From an uncultured Clostridia bacterium (GTDB lineage Bacteria > Bacillota > Clostridia > Christensenellales > QALW01), in assembly GCA_934434555.1 (NCBI GenBank), contig CAKRZX010000003.1, positions 97,122 to 161,121 on the forward strand: 64,000 bases of DNA, in the 5' to 3' direction. This document shows positions 25,037 to 34,009 of this stretch, in pieces. The translations under genes were made by a program, and so were the position numbers. A model generated the notes under the pieces. It ran no database searches. It was not told where the DNA came from and saw only the letters and a program-made list of their open reading frames with translations. How positions within the stretch are numbered: the first letter of the stretch is position 1; each line of letters opens with the position of its first letter.

Positions 25037-25552
25037 TCAGTCAACAAGTTCAAGGATAACCGTTTCAGCGGCATCGCCTCTGCGGGGACCCATTTTGATA
25101 ATCCTTGTATATCCGCCGCCCTGACCTTTCTCCTCGGCACGTTTTGCGTACTTGGGAGCAAGTTCATCAAAAATCTTGCTTATAACAGGATGTTTTATAT
25201 CGGCAACGCGAACCTTATACTCTGCTTTCTTCTCGCCTTCTTTTCTGGCAATTTCTCTCTCATAGAGATAAGCCATCATACGGCGACGGGCAGTAAGTTT
25301 ATCGGGACCGTCGTTCTTGTATTCTTTTTCAACCTTCTGACCCTTGTCATTAACGGTTGTTTTTGTTACGGTAAGAACATCGCCGTAGGTTTTAATACCC
25401 ATGGTGATAATCTTTTCAGCCTGTCTGCGAACTTCCTTTGCACGGGCCTCGGTTGTCTGAACGCGACCGTACCAAAGAAGGTCTGTTGTAAGACCGCGAA
25501 CAACGGCAACACGCTGGTCAGTAGGTCTGTTGAGTTTTCTATTACCGGCCAT
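25037..25552 (-). CDS. rplQ: Ribosomal protein L17, extended form
   Basis: The 171-residue large-subunit protein is the last gene of the operon. The N-terminal MAGNRKLNRPTDQR core, ARAKEVRRQAE and the C-terminal GGGYTRI-KMGPRRGDAAE block identify L17. Compared with the usual 115-130 residues it carries about 45 extra residues between about 60 and 110 (polar, Lys-rich), as is also seen in other Clostridia. L17 lies near the exit tunnel. The gene follows rpoA by 16 bp with GGAGG. Confidence 0.95.
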   Translation of the reverse strand: MAGNRKLNRPTDQRVAVVRGLTTDLLWYGRVQTTEARAKEVRRQAEKIITMGIKTYGDVLTVTKTTVNDKGQKVEKEYKNDGPDKLTARRRMMAYLYEREIARKEGEKKAEYKVRVADIKHPVISKIFDELAPKYAKRAEEKGQGGGYTRIIKMGPRRGDAAETVILELVD

Positions 25553-25568
25553 TTTTTTATCCTCCTAA

Positions 25569-26519
25569 TTAATCTTCGTTGTTTTTGAGTTTAAGCCCAA
25601 GGCTTGCCAGTTTCTGGCGAACCTCGTCCATCGACTTTTTACCCAAATTACGAACCCTCATAAGGTCTGCTTCATCAAGTTTAGCAAGTTCCTGAACGGA
25701 ATTGATGCCCGCCCTTTTAAGGCAGTTGTACGAACGAACCGAAAGGTCAAGTTCGTCAATGGTCATATCAAGTGCCTTTGCCTGGGGCGCAACACCTTCC
25801 TTGTCCTCTGACATCTGTATTCCGCCCACATTCTCGGTAAGGTCGATAAACAGTGCGAGATAGTCGTTCATAATTTTTGCGGCTATGCTTATAGCCTCGT
25901 TAGGTCTGATGGAACCGTCTGTCCATACGTCCAGTATAAGTTTATCGAAGTTAGAGTTCCTGCCTACGCGGGCACTCTGAACAACGTAACTTGCTTTAAG
26001 AATAGGCGTATAGATAGAATCTACGGCGATAACGTCGATAGGCATATCGTCCGTCTTGTTTCCGTCGGCGGGAACGTAGCCCATTCCTCTGTCAACGGTA
26101 ATCTCCATATTAAGTGCACCGCCCTCATCGATGGTGGCGATATGGAGGTCTTTGTTAATTATTTCAAGTGTGCTGTCGCCCTTGATATCACCTGCGGTAA
26201 CTTCGCAGGGCCCCACTGCATTTATGGTAGCAGTAACAGGCGTATCCGAGGAAAGTTTCATTGCAAGGTTCTTGATGTTAAGAATGATGTTTGTAACATC
26301 TTCTTTAACACCGGGAACCGTTGAAAACTCGTGAAGAACCCCGTCGATACGAACTTTGGTAGCCGCTGCTCCGGGCAGGGAGGATAACAAAATTCTACGG
26401 AGAGAATTGCCCAAGGTATTACCGAATCCGCGACGGAGCGGCTCTACAACGAATTGCGCGTACTTACCGTCCTCGCTGATTTGTTTACACTCGATAACAG
26501 GCTTTGCTATTTCAATCAT
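25569..26519 (-). CDS. rpoA: RNA polymerase alpha subunit
   Basis: The 316-residue subunit nucleates polymerase assembly. The N-terminal dimerisation domain (about 1-230) has FVVEPLRRGFGNTLGNSLRR and VPGVKEDVTNI. The C-terminal domain (about 250-312) has the LSVRSYNCLKRAGI and VRNLGKKSMDEV helices that contact UP elements and activators. It is co-transcribed between rpsD and rplQ. Confidence 0.97.
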   Translation of the reverse strand: MIEIAKPVIECKQISEDGKYAQFVVEPLRRGFGNTLGNSLRRILLSSLPGAAATKVRIDGVLHEFSTVPGVKEDVTNIILNIKNLAMKLSSDTPVTATINAVGPCEVTAGDIKGDSTLEIINKDLHIATIDEGGALNMEITVDRGMGYVPADGNKTDDMPIDVIAVDSIYTPILKASYVVQSARVGRNSNFDKLILDVWTDGSIRPNEAISIAAKIMNDYLALFIDLTENVGGIQMSEDKEGVAPQAKALDMTIDELDLSVRSYNCLKRAGINSVQELAKLDEADLMRVRNLGKKSMDEVRQKLASLGLKLKNNED

Positions 26520-26551
26520 TATTTGACCCTCCTATAAAATTTCAGGCAGCA

Positions 26552-27175
26552 TTACTTGGAGTACAACTCAACGATAAGATGCTCCTCAATGCCCAAATCC
26601 AAATCTTCTCTCTTGGGAAGTTCAACAACCTTGCCTTGAAGTTCGGCTGAGTTGAGTTCAAGCCAAGCGGGTATCGTCTTGTTGGTGCCTTCACGCATCG
26701 CCTTGAATTTCTCAATAGAGGTGCTTCCCTCTGCGATAGCGATAACATCGCCCGCCTTAACTATGAAGGAAGGAATATTTACTTTTTTACCGTTTACGGT
26801 AATATGACCGTGGTTTACAATCTGCCTTGCCTGTGCGCGTGAATCGCCGAAGCCCAGACGGTAAACAACATTGTCAAGACGGCGTTCAAGAAGTTGCAGC
26901 ATATTGTCGCCTGCCGCGCCCTTCATGTTGGTCGCCTTATCAAAGTAACTGCGGAACTGCTTTTCAAGCATACCGTAAGTTCTTTTTGTTTTCTGCTTTT
27001 CACGAAGCTGCAAGCCGTATTCGCTTGCTTTTCTGCGGCTCTTTGCGTGCATACCGGGAGCCGTTGCTCTCTTAACAACAGGACACTTTGCACTATAACA
27101 ACGATCGCCCTTTAAGAAAAGCTTCTGATTTTCGCGGCGGCACAGACGGCACACCGCTTCGGTATATCTTGCCAT
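26552..27175 (-). CDS. rpsD: Ribosomal protein S4
   Basis: The 207-residue small-subunit assembly protein binds 16S rRNA. The N-terminus MARYTEAVCRLCRRENQKL keeps a Cys pair of the zinc-binding form (C-x2-C, with further Cys and CPVVKR nearby). The S4 RNA-binding domain (about 98-160) has RLDNVVYRLGF and ARQIVNHGHI. In Firmicutes S4 often autoregulates; no leader of its own was seen here, because it lies inside the operon. Confidence 0.96.
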   Translation of the reverse strand: MARYTEAVCRLCRRENQKLFLKGDRCYSAKCPVVKRATAPGMHAKSRRKASEYGLQLREKQKTKRTYGMLEKQFRSYFDKATNMKGAAGDNMLQLLERRLDNVVYRLGFGDSRAQARQIVNHGHITVNGKKVNIPSFIVKAGDVIAIAEGSTSIEKFKAMREGTNKTIPAWLELNSAELQGKVVELPKREDLDLGIEEHLIVELYSK

Positions 27176-27193
27176 AATTTATTTGTCCTCCTA

Positions 27194-27589
27194 TTAAACT
27201 CTTCTGCGCTTGGGCGGTCTGCATCCGTTGTGAGGAATGGGCGTTACGTCCTTAATCATAGTAACGTCAAGACCTGCCGCCTGAAGCGCTCTGATTGCTG
27301 CTTCGCGTCCGCTTCCGGGTCCCTTTACATAAACTTCAACAGTGCGAAGTCCGTGCTCCATAGCCGCTTTTGCCGCGGTTTCAGCCGCTGACTGTGCCGC
27401 AAAGGGAGTGCTCTTCTTGCTTCCGCGGAAACCGAGTCCGCCGGCACTTGCCCAGCTTATGGCATTGCCGTTTACGTCGGTTATGGTAACAATCGTGTTA
27501 TTGAACGAGGAGCAGATATGTGCTGCACCACGCTCGATATTTTTCTTTTCGATGCGGCGATGTCCGCCTCTTTTGATTGGTTTAGCCAT
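27194..27589 (-). CDS. rpsK: Ribosomal protein S11
   Basis: The 131-residue platform protein of the small subunit. Recognised by AHICSSFNNTIVTITD, GLGFRGSKKSTPFAAQ, VEVYVKGPGSGREAAIRAL and the C-terminal PIPHNGCRPPKRRRV. The GGAGGA ribosome site and the order S13-S11-S4-alpha-L17 are standard for Firmicutes. Confidence 0.97.
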   Translation of the reverse strand: MAKPIKRGGHRRIEKKNIERGAAHICSSFNNTIVTITDVNGNAISWASAGGLGFRGSKKSTPFAAQSAAETAAKAAMEHGLRTVEVYVKGPGSGREAAIRALQAAGLDVTMIKDVTPIPHNGCRPPKRRRV

Positions 27590-27606
27590 TATTTCGTCCT
27601 CCTATT

Positions 27607-27984
27607 TTACTTGCCGGCCTTTTTCTTTGCGCCGACTGTCTTTTTCGGACCCTTGCGGGTACGCGCGTTCTGCTTGGTGTGCTGTCCGCGAACGGGAAGG
27701 CCCTTGCGGTGACGAACTCCGCGATAGCAGCCAATCTCAACAAGACGCTTGATGTTAAGCGAAACTTCTCTGCGAAGGTCGCCTTCTACATGTACGTTTT
27801 TGTCGATATAATCTCTTATAAGGTTAACCTCATCCTCGGTAAGGTCTCTTACGCGGGTATCAGGATTAACGCCGGTTTTGTCAAGAATCTCTTTTGCGAT
27901 AGCGGGGCCGATACCGTAAATTGACTGTAACGATGCCTCTACCCGCTTATCCTTCGGTATATCTATACCAGCGATACGTGCCAT
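27607..27984 (-). CDS. rpsM: Ribosomal protein S13
   Basis: The 125-residue head protein of the small subunit. ARIAGIDIPKDKR, GIGPAIAKEIL and the basic tail RTRKGPKKTVGAKKK are diagnostic. The ATG at 27984 follows GGAGG; the frame is open for five more codons upstream. The 150-bp gap to rpmJ holds no gene; a small A/T-centred hairpin (GCGCTTTTATAAAAAAGCGC) lies in it. Confidence 0.96.
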   Translation of the reverse strand: MARIAGIDIPKDKRVEASLQSIYGIGPAIAKEILDKTGVNPDTRVRDLTEDEVNLIRDYIDKNVHVEGDLRREVSLNIKRLVEIGCYRGVRHRKGLPVRGQHTKQNARTRKGPKKTVGAKKKAGK

Positions 27985-28134
27985 TAAGTTTACCTCCAAA
28001 CTTGCTTCAAAATATTGTTTTTATATTAAAGCCAATCAGGTAAACGGAATTTCTTCCGTCAGCCGCACCCGATTTTACGGCCTTGTTGTCTGTTTTGCGC
28101 TTTTTTATAAAAGCGCGTGCGGACAGGACAAAAA

Positions 28135-28251
28135 TCAGCCCTGTCTTTGTTTATGGCTCTTATCAGCGGAGCAGATAACCATTACCTTGCCGTGACGCTT
28201 GATAAGTTTGCATTTATCGCACATGGGTTTAACACTGGGTCTTACTTTCAT
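28135..28251 (-). CDS. rpmJ: Ribosomal protein L36
   Basis: A 38-residue protein starting MKVRPSVKPMCDKCK with the zinc ligands C-x2-C, then C and H (VICSADKSHKQRQG). This is the zinc-containing form of L36. The frame is shorter than common ORF cut-offs. It lies between infA (13 bp) and rpsM. Confidence 0.95.
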   Translation of the reverse strand: MKVRPSVKPMCDKCKLIKRHGKVMVICSADKSHKQRQG

Positions 28252-28264
28252 AATAAAAACCTCC

Positions 28265-28486
28265 CTAGTTTTTGCTGCGCCATATAATCCTACCCTTGGT
28301 AAGGTCATATGTCGAAATTTCTACGGTTACCTTATCTCCCGGTAACACCTGAATATTATTCATTCTCAGTTTGCCGGCAATATGTGCCAGAATCTTGTGT
28401 CCGTTTTCAAGCTTAACCTCAAACACGGCATTCTTCTTCGATTCCGTTACAACGCCCTCAACTTCAATGACGTCTTCCTTAGACAA
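28265..28486 (-). CDS. infA: Translation initiation factor IF-1
   Basis: The 73-residue OB-fold protein blocks the ribosomal A site during initiation. The sequence SKEDVIEVEGVV, LENGHKILAHIAGKLRMN and the end GRIIWRSK are typical. I take the TTG at 28486 as start: it gives the family N-terminus (M)SKED and lies 8 bases after GAGGAG. An in-frame GTG at 28495 overlaps that ribosome site. Confidence 0.95.
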   Translation of the reverse strand: MSKEDVIEVEGVVTESKKNAVFEVKLENGHKILAHIAGKLRMNNIQVLPGDKVTVEISTYDLTKGRIIWRSKN

Positions 28487-28491
28487 TGGAT

Positions 28492-28755
28492 TCACTCCTC
28501 GCCATTTTTTACGTTTGCCAGTACCGAACGGATAAACTTATCGGAAACCGGCTGGTTCAGTGTAAGTGCCGTCTGCGCGTCCGCGTCCGAACAGAAGTAT
28601 TTCAGATGCCTGATTTTCTTCTTTTTCGGCTTTGCGGTTTTACGCAGTTTACCGTCACAAACAAAGCGGTACTGCCCGTCGGCAATGCCGACCACAACAA
28701 AATATTTTCCCGCATCTCTTCCGGCGGTGGAAACGACAATATCGCCGATATTCAT
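28492..28755 (-). CDS. KOW-domain RNA-binding protein (L14e-like)
   Basis: The 87-residue protein opens with a KOW/SH3-like motif (NIGDIVVSTAGRDAGKYFVVVG), then a Lys-rich patch (KTAKPKKKKIRHLKY, about 41-55). Such proteins are regularly found between map and infA in Clostridia and are taken to bind rRNA; the exact role is unknown. Only a few bases separate it from infA and about ten from map. Confidence 0.9.
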   Translation of the reverse strand: MNIGDIVVSTAGRDAGKYFVVVGIADGQYRFVCDGKLRKTAKPKKKKIRHLKYFCSDADAQTALTLNQPVSDKFIRSVLANVKNGEE

Positions 28756-28764
28756 CTTTTCCCC

Positions 28765-29526
28765 CTAAACGTGTACATCGGTATCGGTAAGAATAACCGG
28801 CTCGCCGTCAATTACGGCAACGGTATTCTCATAGTGCGCCGACGGTTTGCCGTCCGCCGTAACGGTGGTCCAGCCGTCGGAAAGCACCTTTACGCGGTGT
28901 GTACCTAAGTTTATCATGGGTTCTATCGCGATGGTCATTCCGTTTACTATTCTCGGTCCGTGTCCCGGTGCCCCGAAATTGGGAATCTCCGGTGACTCGT
29001 GCAATTCTCTGCCCACGCCGTGACCTGTATAGTCACGCACGATTCCGTAGCCGAACTGATTGATATACTCTTCAACCCCGTGAGAGATATCCGATATTCT
29101 GTTGCCTGCGCGCGCATATTTCATGCCCTCGTAAAAGGACTGTTTTGTGCGCTCCACAAGCAGCCGTTTTTCCTCCGTTGTTTCGCCCACGATGAACGTG
29201 CGCGCCATATCGGAATGAAAACCGTTCAGCAATACCCCTCCGTCCAGACTTACAAGATCGCCCTCGCGGATAATCTTGTGCTCGTTGGGTATTCCGTGAA
29301 TAATCTGTTCGTTAACGGATATGCAAAGCGTTGCGGGGAAACCGTACAAACCTAAAAATGACGGTTTAGCGTTATGCTTTATTATATACCTATGCGCTAA
29401 TTTGTCAAGTTCAAGTGTACTCATTCCGGGTTTTATGTGTTCACCCAGCATTTCCATACACGCAGCAAGGAGCTTGCCGCTTTCCGCCATCAGTTTAATT
29501 GCACTTTCGTTTTTAATGCAAAGCAT
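28765..29526 (-). CDS. map: Methionine aminopeptidase, type I
   Basis: The 253-residue enzyme removes the N-terminal Met of nascent proteins. The five metal ligands of the pita-bread fold can be placed: Asp in LVSLDGGVL, Asp in HSDMARTF, His in YTGHGVGRELHE, Glu in IAIEPM and Glu in HYENTVAV. There is no N-terminal zinc-finger extension. It overlaps the adk stop by 1 bp. Confidence 0.96.
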   Translation of the reverse strand: MLCIKNESAIKLMAESGKLLAACMEMLGEHIKPGMSTLELDKLAHRYIIKHNAKPSFLGLYGFPATLCISVNEQIIHGIPNEHKIIREGDLVSLDGGVLLNGFHSDMARTFIVGETTEEKRLLVERTKQSFYEGMKYARAGNRISDISHGVEEYINQFGYGIVRDYTGHGVGRELHESPEIPNFGAPGHGPRIVNGMTIAIEPMINLGTHRVKVLSDGWTTVTADGKPSAHYENTVAVIDGEPVILTDTDVHV

Positions 29527-30143
29527 TAAATTGCCTCCAATATTTCAACTATACCGTCAAAAACTTCGTCGGCGGAAAGATTTCCGTTTACGCTTTTGAC
29601 TTTATCGCCGTAATATTCGATAAGCGGCTTTGTCTGTGCGTTGTAAACGTCTATTCTTGATTTTACCGTAGCCTCGTTGTCGTCAGCCCTCTGAACAAGT
29701 TCCGCTCCGCACTCGGGGCATGAAATGCCTTTAAGTTTTGAAACGTGATACGTGCCCGCGCACTTTGAGCAGATTCTTCTGCCGGTAATGCGGTCAAGCA
29801 ACAGCGCGGTGTCAACGTCAATGTTTACCACGCAGTCAAGGTCGGTAAGAGTTTTAAGTCCGTCGGCCTGAGCAATGGTGCGGGGAAATCCGTCAAGCAG
29901 AAATCCGTTTTTGCAATCGTCTTTTTTAAGCCGGTCGCCTACCATGGCAAGGGTAACTTCGTCGGGAACAAGATTGCCTTTATCAATATAACTCTTGGCA
30001 AGCTTCCCAAGTTCGGTTTCGCCCTTGATATTTTCGCGGAACATATCGCCCGTGGAAATGTGGGGAATGCCGAACCTTTTACAGATACGGGTCGCCTGGG
30101 TGCCTTTTCCGGCACCCGGCGCTCCTAAAAGAATTATTTTCAT
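29526..30143 (-). CDS. adk: Adenylate kinase
   Basis: The 205-residue enzyme equilibrates ATP plus AMP with two ADP. The P-loop GAPGAGKGTQA is at 7-17. The AMP site has STGDMFRENI and the FLLDGFPRT segment. The LID has four cysteines (CSKC...CPEC), so it is the zinc-bearing type. It is about ten residues shorter than usual because the LID is compact. Its place after secY is conserved. Confidence 0.96.
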   Translation of the reverse strand: MKIILLGAPGAGKGTQATRICKRFGIPHISTGDMFRENIKGETELGKLAKSYIDKGNLVPDEVTLAMVGDRLKKDDCKNGFLLDGFPRTIAQADGLKTLTDLDCVVNIDVDTALLLDRITGRRICSKCAGTYHVSKLKGISCPECGAELVQRADDNEATVKSRIDVYNAQTKPLIEYYGDKVKSVNGNLSADEVFDGIVEILEAI

Positions 30144-30155
30144 AGTGCCCTCACA

Positions 30156-31469
30156 TCAGTCAAGGAAGCCCTTGTAGTGACGCATTACCATCTGAGATTC
30201 AAGTTGTTTTGAAACCTCTATGGCAACGCTTACGATAATGAGCAATCCGGTTGACGAGAAGGTAAGCGCAAGAGTAAGTATCGGTGAACCGTAGTTAGTA
30301 AGGCTCAGAATTGAGCTTGCTATCATGGGGATACTTGAAATTACGCTGAGGTACAAGCCGCTGAAAAGCACAAGACGCTTGCTTATCTTGTTAAGATAAT
30401 CGGTAGTGGGCTTTCCGGGGCGTATGCCCTGAATAAACCCGCCGTATTTTTGCAGGTTTTTGCTTGTTTCCTGAGCATTGAAGGTAATTGCCGAATAGAA
30501 GTATGCAAAACCTATTGTAAGGAAGATACTTACTACGGTGTAGCCCCAAGTACCCGAGCCCAGCCATTTTGAATAGAACGCCTCAAACTTACTGCCCGAG
30601 AAGAACATACCCGCTATAATGCTGGGGAACATAAGCAGCGACATTGAGAAAATAAGGGGAAGTACGCCGCAGGAGTTGGGCTTCAGGGGCATATATGTGC
30701 TCTGACCGCCGTAAACTTTCCTGCCCGAAACACGTTTGGCATACTGGATGTTAATTCTGCGTTCGCCAAGTTCAACAAATACCACAAGTACGATAAGTGC
30801 AACCGCAAATATAAGTACGAGGGGAAGGATCCACCAAAGAGCATTGTTGCCGCTCTGGGAACCGCTGATTGCGCTTTGAACATAGTTAGTAGCCGTAAGG
30901 GGAAGACGGGCGATGATACCGATGAAGATAAGCATCGAAATACCGTTGCCGACACCTTTTTCACTTATACGGTCGCCAATCCACATTGCAACAGCACTGC
31001 CCGCTGTAAGCGAAAGACCTACGAGTATGTAGCCGAGAACGGGATTTATACCGTCAACAAGAACCTGCTGGCTCTTGCTGAAAGCGTAGCAAATACCGAC
31101 TGCCTGCAAGAACGCAAGACCGAAGGACGTGTAGCGAACGATTTTGTTAATCTTTTCTCTGCCGTCCTCATCGTGTGCCAGTCTCTCCAAGGAGGGAATA
31201 ACCACTTGAAGCAACTGAATGATAATTGAAGCATTGATATAGGGCGAAATACCCATAGCCATAAAGGTGTAGCCTTCAAGAGAACCGCCGGTGATTATGT
31301 TCATAAGACCGAAGATATTCTGATTTGCTGCCTCTATTTGAAGCGTGGGGTTAACGCCGGGAGTGGGAATAAAGCAGCAGAGCCTGTACACAAGCAGCAT
31401 AAGCAATGTGTAAAGAATCTTCTTCCTGAGTTCGGGGAGTTTCCATGCATTTTTGAATGTTGAAAACAT
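30156..31469 (-). CDS. secY: Protein translocase subunit SecY
   Basis: The 437-residue channel protein of the Sec translocon has ten predicted membrane helices. Landmarks are the N-terminal FSTFKNAWKLPELRKKILYT, the plug region around GLMNIITGGSLEGYTFMAMGI and RRINIQYAKR in the C4/C5 loop. It starts exactly after the rplO stop, which supports coupling. Confidence 0.97.
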   Translation of the reverse strand: MFSTFKNAWKLPELRKKILYTLLMLLVYRLCCFIPTPGVNPTLQIEAANQNIFGLMNIITGGSLEGYTFMAMGISPYINASIIIQLLQVVIPSLERLAHDEDGREKINKIVRYTSFGLAFLQAVGICYAFSKSQQVLVDGINPVLGYILVGLSLTAGSAVAMWIGDRISEKGVGNGISMLIFIGIIARLPLTATNYVQSAISGSQSGNNALWWILPLVLIFAVALIVLVVFVELGERRINIQYAKRVSGRKVYGGQSTYMPLKPNSCGVLPLIFSMSLLMFPSIIAGMFFSGSKFEAFYSKWLGSGTWGYTVVSIFLTIGFAYFYSAITFNAQETSKNLQKYGGFIQGIRPGKPTTDYLNKISKRLVLFSGLYLSVISSIPMIASSILSLTNYGSPILTLALTFSSTGLLIIVSVAIEVSKQLESQMVMRHYKGFLD

Positions 31470-31913
31470 TTATACCACCTCAGCCTTTCCTCCGAGCGCC
31501 TCAATTTTCTGTTGAGCCGTACGGGTGAAGGCTGCAACCTGAACAGTAAGACGCTTTGTCAGTTCGCCGTTTCCAAGGACCTTAACTCCATCTTTCTCTA
31601 TCTTGCTGATTACGCCCTTTTCTTTGAGAAGTTCAGCCGTAATAACGGTATCCTCATCAAATTTATCAAGGGTTGATACGTTTACTTCTGTATAAACCTT
31701 GCTGAAAGGATTGAAGAAGCCGCGTTTGGGCAATCTTCTTGTAAGGGGCATCTGTCCGCCCTCAAAGCCGGGACGAACACCGCCGCCGGAGCGGGCATTC
31801 TGACCCTTATGTCCCTTGCCGGAGGTTTTTCCCAAGCCGCTGCCGGGACCGCGTCCGCGACGGCGACCTGTCTGGGTGGCACCTTCTGCGGGTCTTAAAT
31901 CAACTAATTTCAT
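31470..31913 (-). CDS. rplO: Ribosomal protein L15
   Basis: The 147-residue protein has the Gly/Arg-rich N-terminal extension (GRRRGRGPGSGLGKTSGKGH) that threads into 23S rRNA, then FEGGQMPLTRRLPKRGF. It lies between rpmD and secY, as in most Firmicutes. Confidence 0.96.
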   Translation of the reverse strand: MKLVDLRPAEGATQTGRRRGRGPGSGLGKTSGKGHKGQNARSGGGVRPGFEGGQMPLTRRLPKRGFFNPFSKVYTEVNVSTLDKFDEDTVITAELLKEKGVISKIEKDGVKVLGNGELTKRLTVQVAAFTRTAQQKIEALGGKAEVV

Positions 31914-31927
31914 ATTCGGTACCTCCG

Positions 31928-32104
31928 TTAGTCAACTTCTTCAACGGTTACAAGGTGTTTTACCTTGAAAATCATACCGCGGATAGCGGCATTATCCTCT
32001 TTTACAACCGTTGAGTGCATTTTTTTGAGTCCAAGAGCCTGTACAGTGGCAATCTGGTCCTTTTTGCAGGCGATTGTGCTCTTGGTAAGTGTAATCTTTA
32101 ACAT
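31928..32104 (-). CDS. rpmD: Ribosomal protein L30
   Basis: A 58-residue frame starting MLKITLTKSTIACKKDQ, with TVQALGLKKMHSTVVKED and a final VKHLVTVEEVD. These features and the place between S5 and L15 identify L30. GAGGAGG lies ahead of the ATG. Confidence 0.95.
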   Translation of the reverse strand: MLKITLTKSTIACKKDQIATVQALGLKKMHSTVVKEDNAAIRGMIFKVKHLVTVEEVD

Positions 32105-32117
32105 TTCGGTTTCCTCC

Positions 32118-32618
32118 TCAGCCCATTATCTCGTCAACCGTTTTGCCGCGCATTTCTGCAATCTGCTCTGCGGTTTTCAATGAAGCAAGACCTTCGAGAG
32201 TAGCCTTTACACAGTTGGCAGGGTTGTTTGAACCCTGGCTCTTGGTAAGGATGTCGCGAACGCCTACCATTTCAAGTACGTCACGCACCGGACCGCCGGC
32301 GATAACACCGGTTCCTTCGGGAGCGGGCATAAGAAGAACTTTGCCGCGGCCGAACTTACCAACTACCGTATGAGGGATAGTGGTGCCTTTAAGCGAAACG
32401 GTTATGATGTGCTTTTTAGCATCTTCGGTAGCCTTGCGGATAGCCTCGGGAACCTCAACGGCTTTACCCTGGCCTACGCCTACGTGGCCGTTACCGTCGC
32501 CTACTACCACAAGAGCCGCAAGACGCATATTGCGTCCGCCCTTAACGGTTTTGGCTACACGGTTTACCGAAACCAACTTGTCTTTAAGGTCGAGTGTTTT
32601 AGGGTCTATTCTATTCAT
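32118..32618 (-). CDS. rpsE: Ribosomal protein S5
   Basis: The 166-residue protein has the double-stranded RNA-binding S5 domain (VSVNRVAKTVKGGRNMRL, about 18-35) and the C-terminal PAPEGTGVIAGGPVRDVLE. The ATG at 32618 is nine bases after GGAGG; the in-frame TTG at 32624 is too close to the ribosome site. Confidence 0.96.
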   Translation of the reverse strand: MNRIDPKTLDLKDKLVSVNRVAKTVKGGRNMRLAALVVVGDGNGHVGVGQGKAVEVPEAIRKATEDAKKHIITVSLKGTTIPHTVVGKFGRGKVLLMPAPEGTGVIAGGPVRDVLEMVGVRDILTKSQGSNNPANCVKATLEGLASLKTAEQIAEMRGKTVDEIMG

Positions 32619-32633
32619 CGTCAATTACCTCCG

Positions 32634-33002
32634 TTAAAATTCCAAACCGGCTTCGCGGGCGGCTTCTGCAAGCGCCAGCACACGGCCTGTATAGAGGTAA
32701 CCACCTCTGTCGAATACAACGGTCTTGATTCCCTTTGCGGCTGCGCGTTCGGCAACGAGTTTGCCTACGGTCTTAGCCGCGTCGGTCTTGGTCATATCAG
32801 CAACCTGCTTTGCAACCTCTGTTTCAAGAGTTGATGCGGAAGCAAGTGTGGTGCCGGTCGTATCATCGATGACCTGAGCATAGATATGACTGTTGCTGCG
32901 GTATACGTCCAGTCTGGGACGTTCGCTTGTGCCGCTTATCTTCTTGCGCACACGTGCGTGCCTTGCAAGACGATTAGCGTTTTTATCAATTTTCTTTATC
33001 AT
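32634..33002 (-). CDS. rplR: Ribosomal protein L18
   Basis: The 122-residue 5S-rRNA-binding protein. RARHARVRKKISGT-type N-terminus, RPRLDVYRSNSHIYAQVID and the end VVFDRGGYLYTGRVLALAEAAREAGLEF are diagnostic (quoted in parts). Confidence 0.96.
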   Translation of the reverse strand: MIKKIDKNANRLARHARVRKKISGTSERPRLDVYRSNSHIYAQVIDDTTGTTLASASTLETEVAKQVADMTKTDAAKTVGKLVAERAAAKGIKTVVFDRGGYLYTGRVLALAEAAREAGLEF

Positions 33003-33022
33003 TTTCTTATGCTCCTTTCCGA

Positions 33023-33565
33023 TTACTTCTTACCGGCCTTGCCCTCTTTAAGTGCGATATGCTCGCCCTCATAGCGGACACCTTTGCCGTGATAGGGTTC
33101 AGGCGCTCTCGTTGAACGGATTTCCGCTGCAAACTGGCCTACTGCCTGCTTGTCAACACCGCGAACGATAACGCTGTTCTGTGAGGGAACTTCGATTGTG
33201 ATTCCCTCGGGAGCCTCCATCTCTACCGGATGGGAATAGCCCAGAGTAAGTACGAGTTTCTTGCCCTGCATAGCGGCACGGTAACCGGTACCCTGAATTG
33301 AAAGGCTTTTTGAGAAGCCCTCGGAAACGCCCAATACCATGTTATGTATCAGGGACCTTGTAAGACCATGAAGTGCACGGTGTTCCTTGTCGTCAGAGGG
33401 ACGTGTTACGATAACCTCTGCGCCTTCCACCTTGATAATCATGTCCTTGGCAAGTTGCTGTGTAAAGGTGCCCTTGGGGCCCTTTGCAGTAACTACGTTG
33501 CCGTCAGCCACCGTTACGGTTACGCCGGCGGGAATAGTTACAGGATGTTTACCTATTCTTGACAT
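33023..33565 (-). CDS. rplF: Ribosomal protein L6
   Basis: The 180-residue protein has two alpha/beta repeats. SRIGKHPVTIPAGV, the GYRAAMQGKKLVLTLGYSHP block (about 95-114) and PEPYHGKGVRYEGE identify it. L6 sits at the factor-binding side of the 50S subunit. Confidence 0.96.
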   Translation of the reverse strand: MSRIGKHPVTIPAGVTVTVADGNVVTAKGPKGTFTQQLAKDMIIKVEGAEVIVTRPSDDKEHRALHGLTRSLIHNMVLGVSEGFSKSLSIQGTGYRAAMQGKKLVLTLGYSHPVEMEAPEGITIEVPSQNSVIVRGVDKQAVGQFAAEIRSTRAPEPYHGKGVRYEGEHIALKEGKAGKK

Positions 33566-33579
33566 AAATTACCTCCAAA

Positions 33580-33978
33580 TTACCATACATAAGCGAGAAC
33601 TTCGCCGCCTACGTTGAGGGCGCGTGCCTGCTTATCTGTCATTATGCCTTTCGAAGTGGATATAATTGCTATACCCATACCGCCCAAAACTCTGGGAAGT
33701 TCTTCTGCTCTTGCATAAACTCTCAGGCCGGGCTTGGATATTCTGCGGAGACCTGAAATTATTCTCTCTTTGTTTGCGCCGTATTTAAGAGTAATACGGA
33801 TTGTTCCCTGAGGAACTGCGTCGATTATTTCAACGCCTTTGATATAGCCTTCGTCAAGCAGAAGCTGGGCAATAGCCTGTTTCATTTTTGACTTGGGAAT
33901 GTCTACTGTGCTGTGCCTTGCTACCATCGCATTGCGAATTCTGGTGAGCATATCGGCAATAGGATCTGTTAAAACCAT
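33580..33978 (-). CDS. rpsH: Ribosomal protein S8
   Basis: The 132-residue protein starts TDPIADMLTRIRNA and ends STSKGIMTDKQARALNVGGEVLAYVW (in parts). S8 is a primary 16S rRNA binder and, in other bacteria, represses the spc operon by binding the mRNA near rplE; whether that happens here is not visible. Confidence 0.96.
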   Translation of the reverse strand: MVLTDPIADMLTRIRNAMVARHSTVDIPKSKMKQAIAQLLLDEGYIKGVEIIDAVPQGTIRITLKYGANKERIISGLRRISKPGLRVYARAEELPRVLGGMGIAIISTSKGIMTDKQARALNVGGEVLAYVW

Positions 33979-34009
33979 TATCGGTGTCCTCCTTCCTTAT
34001 ATCCGTTAC

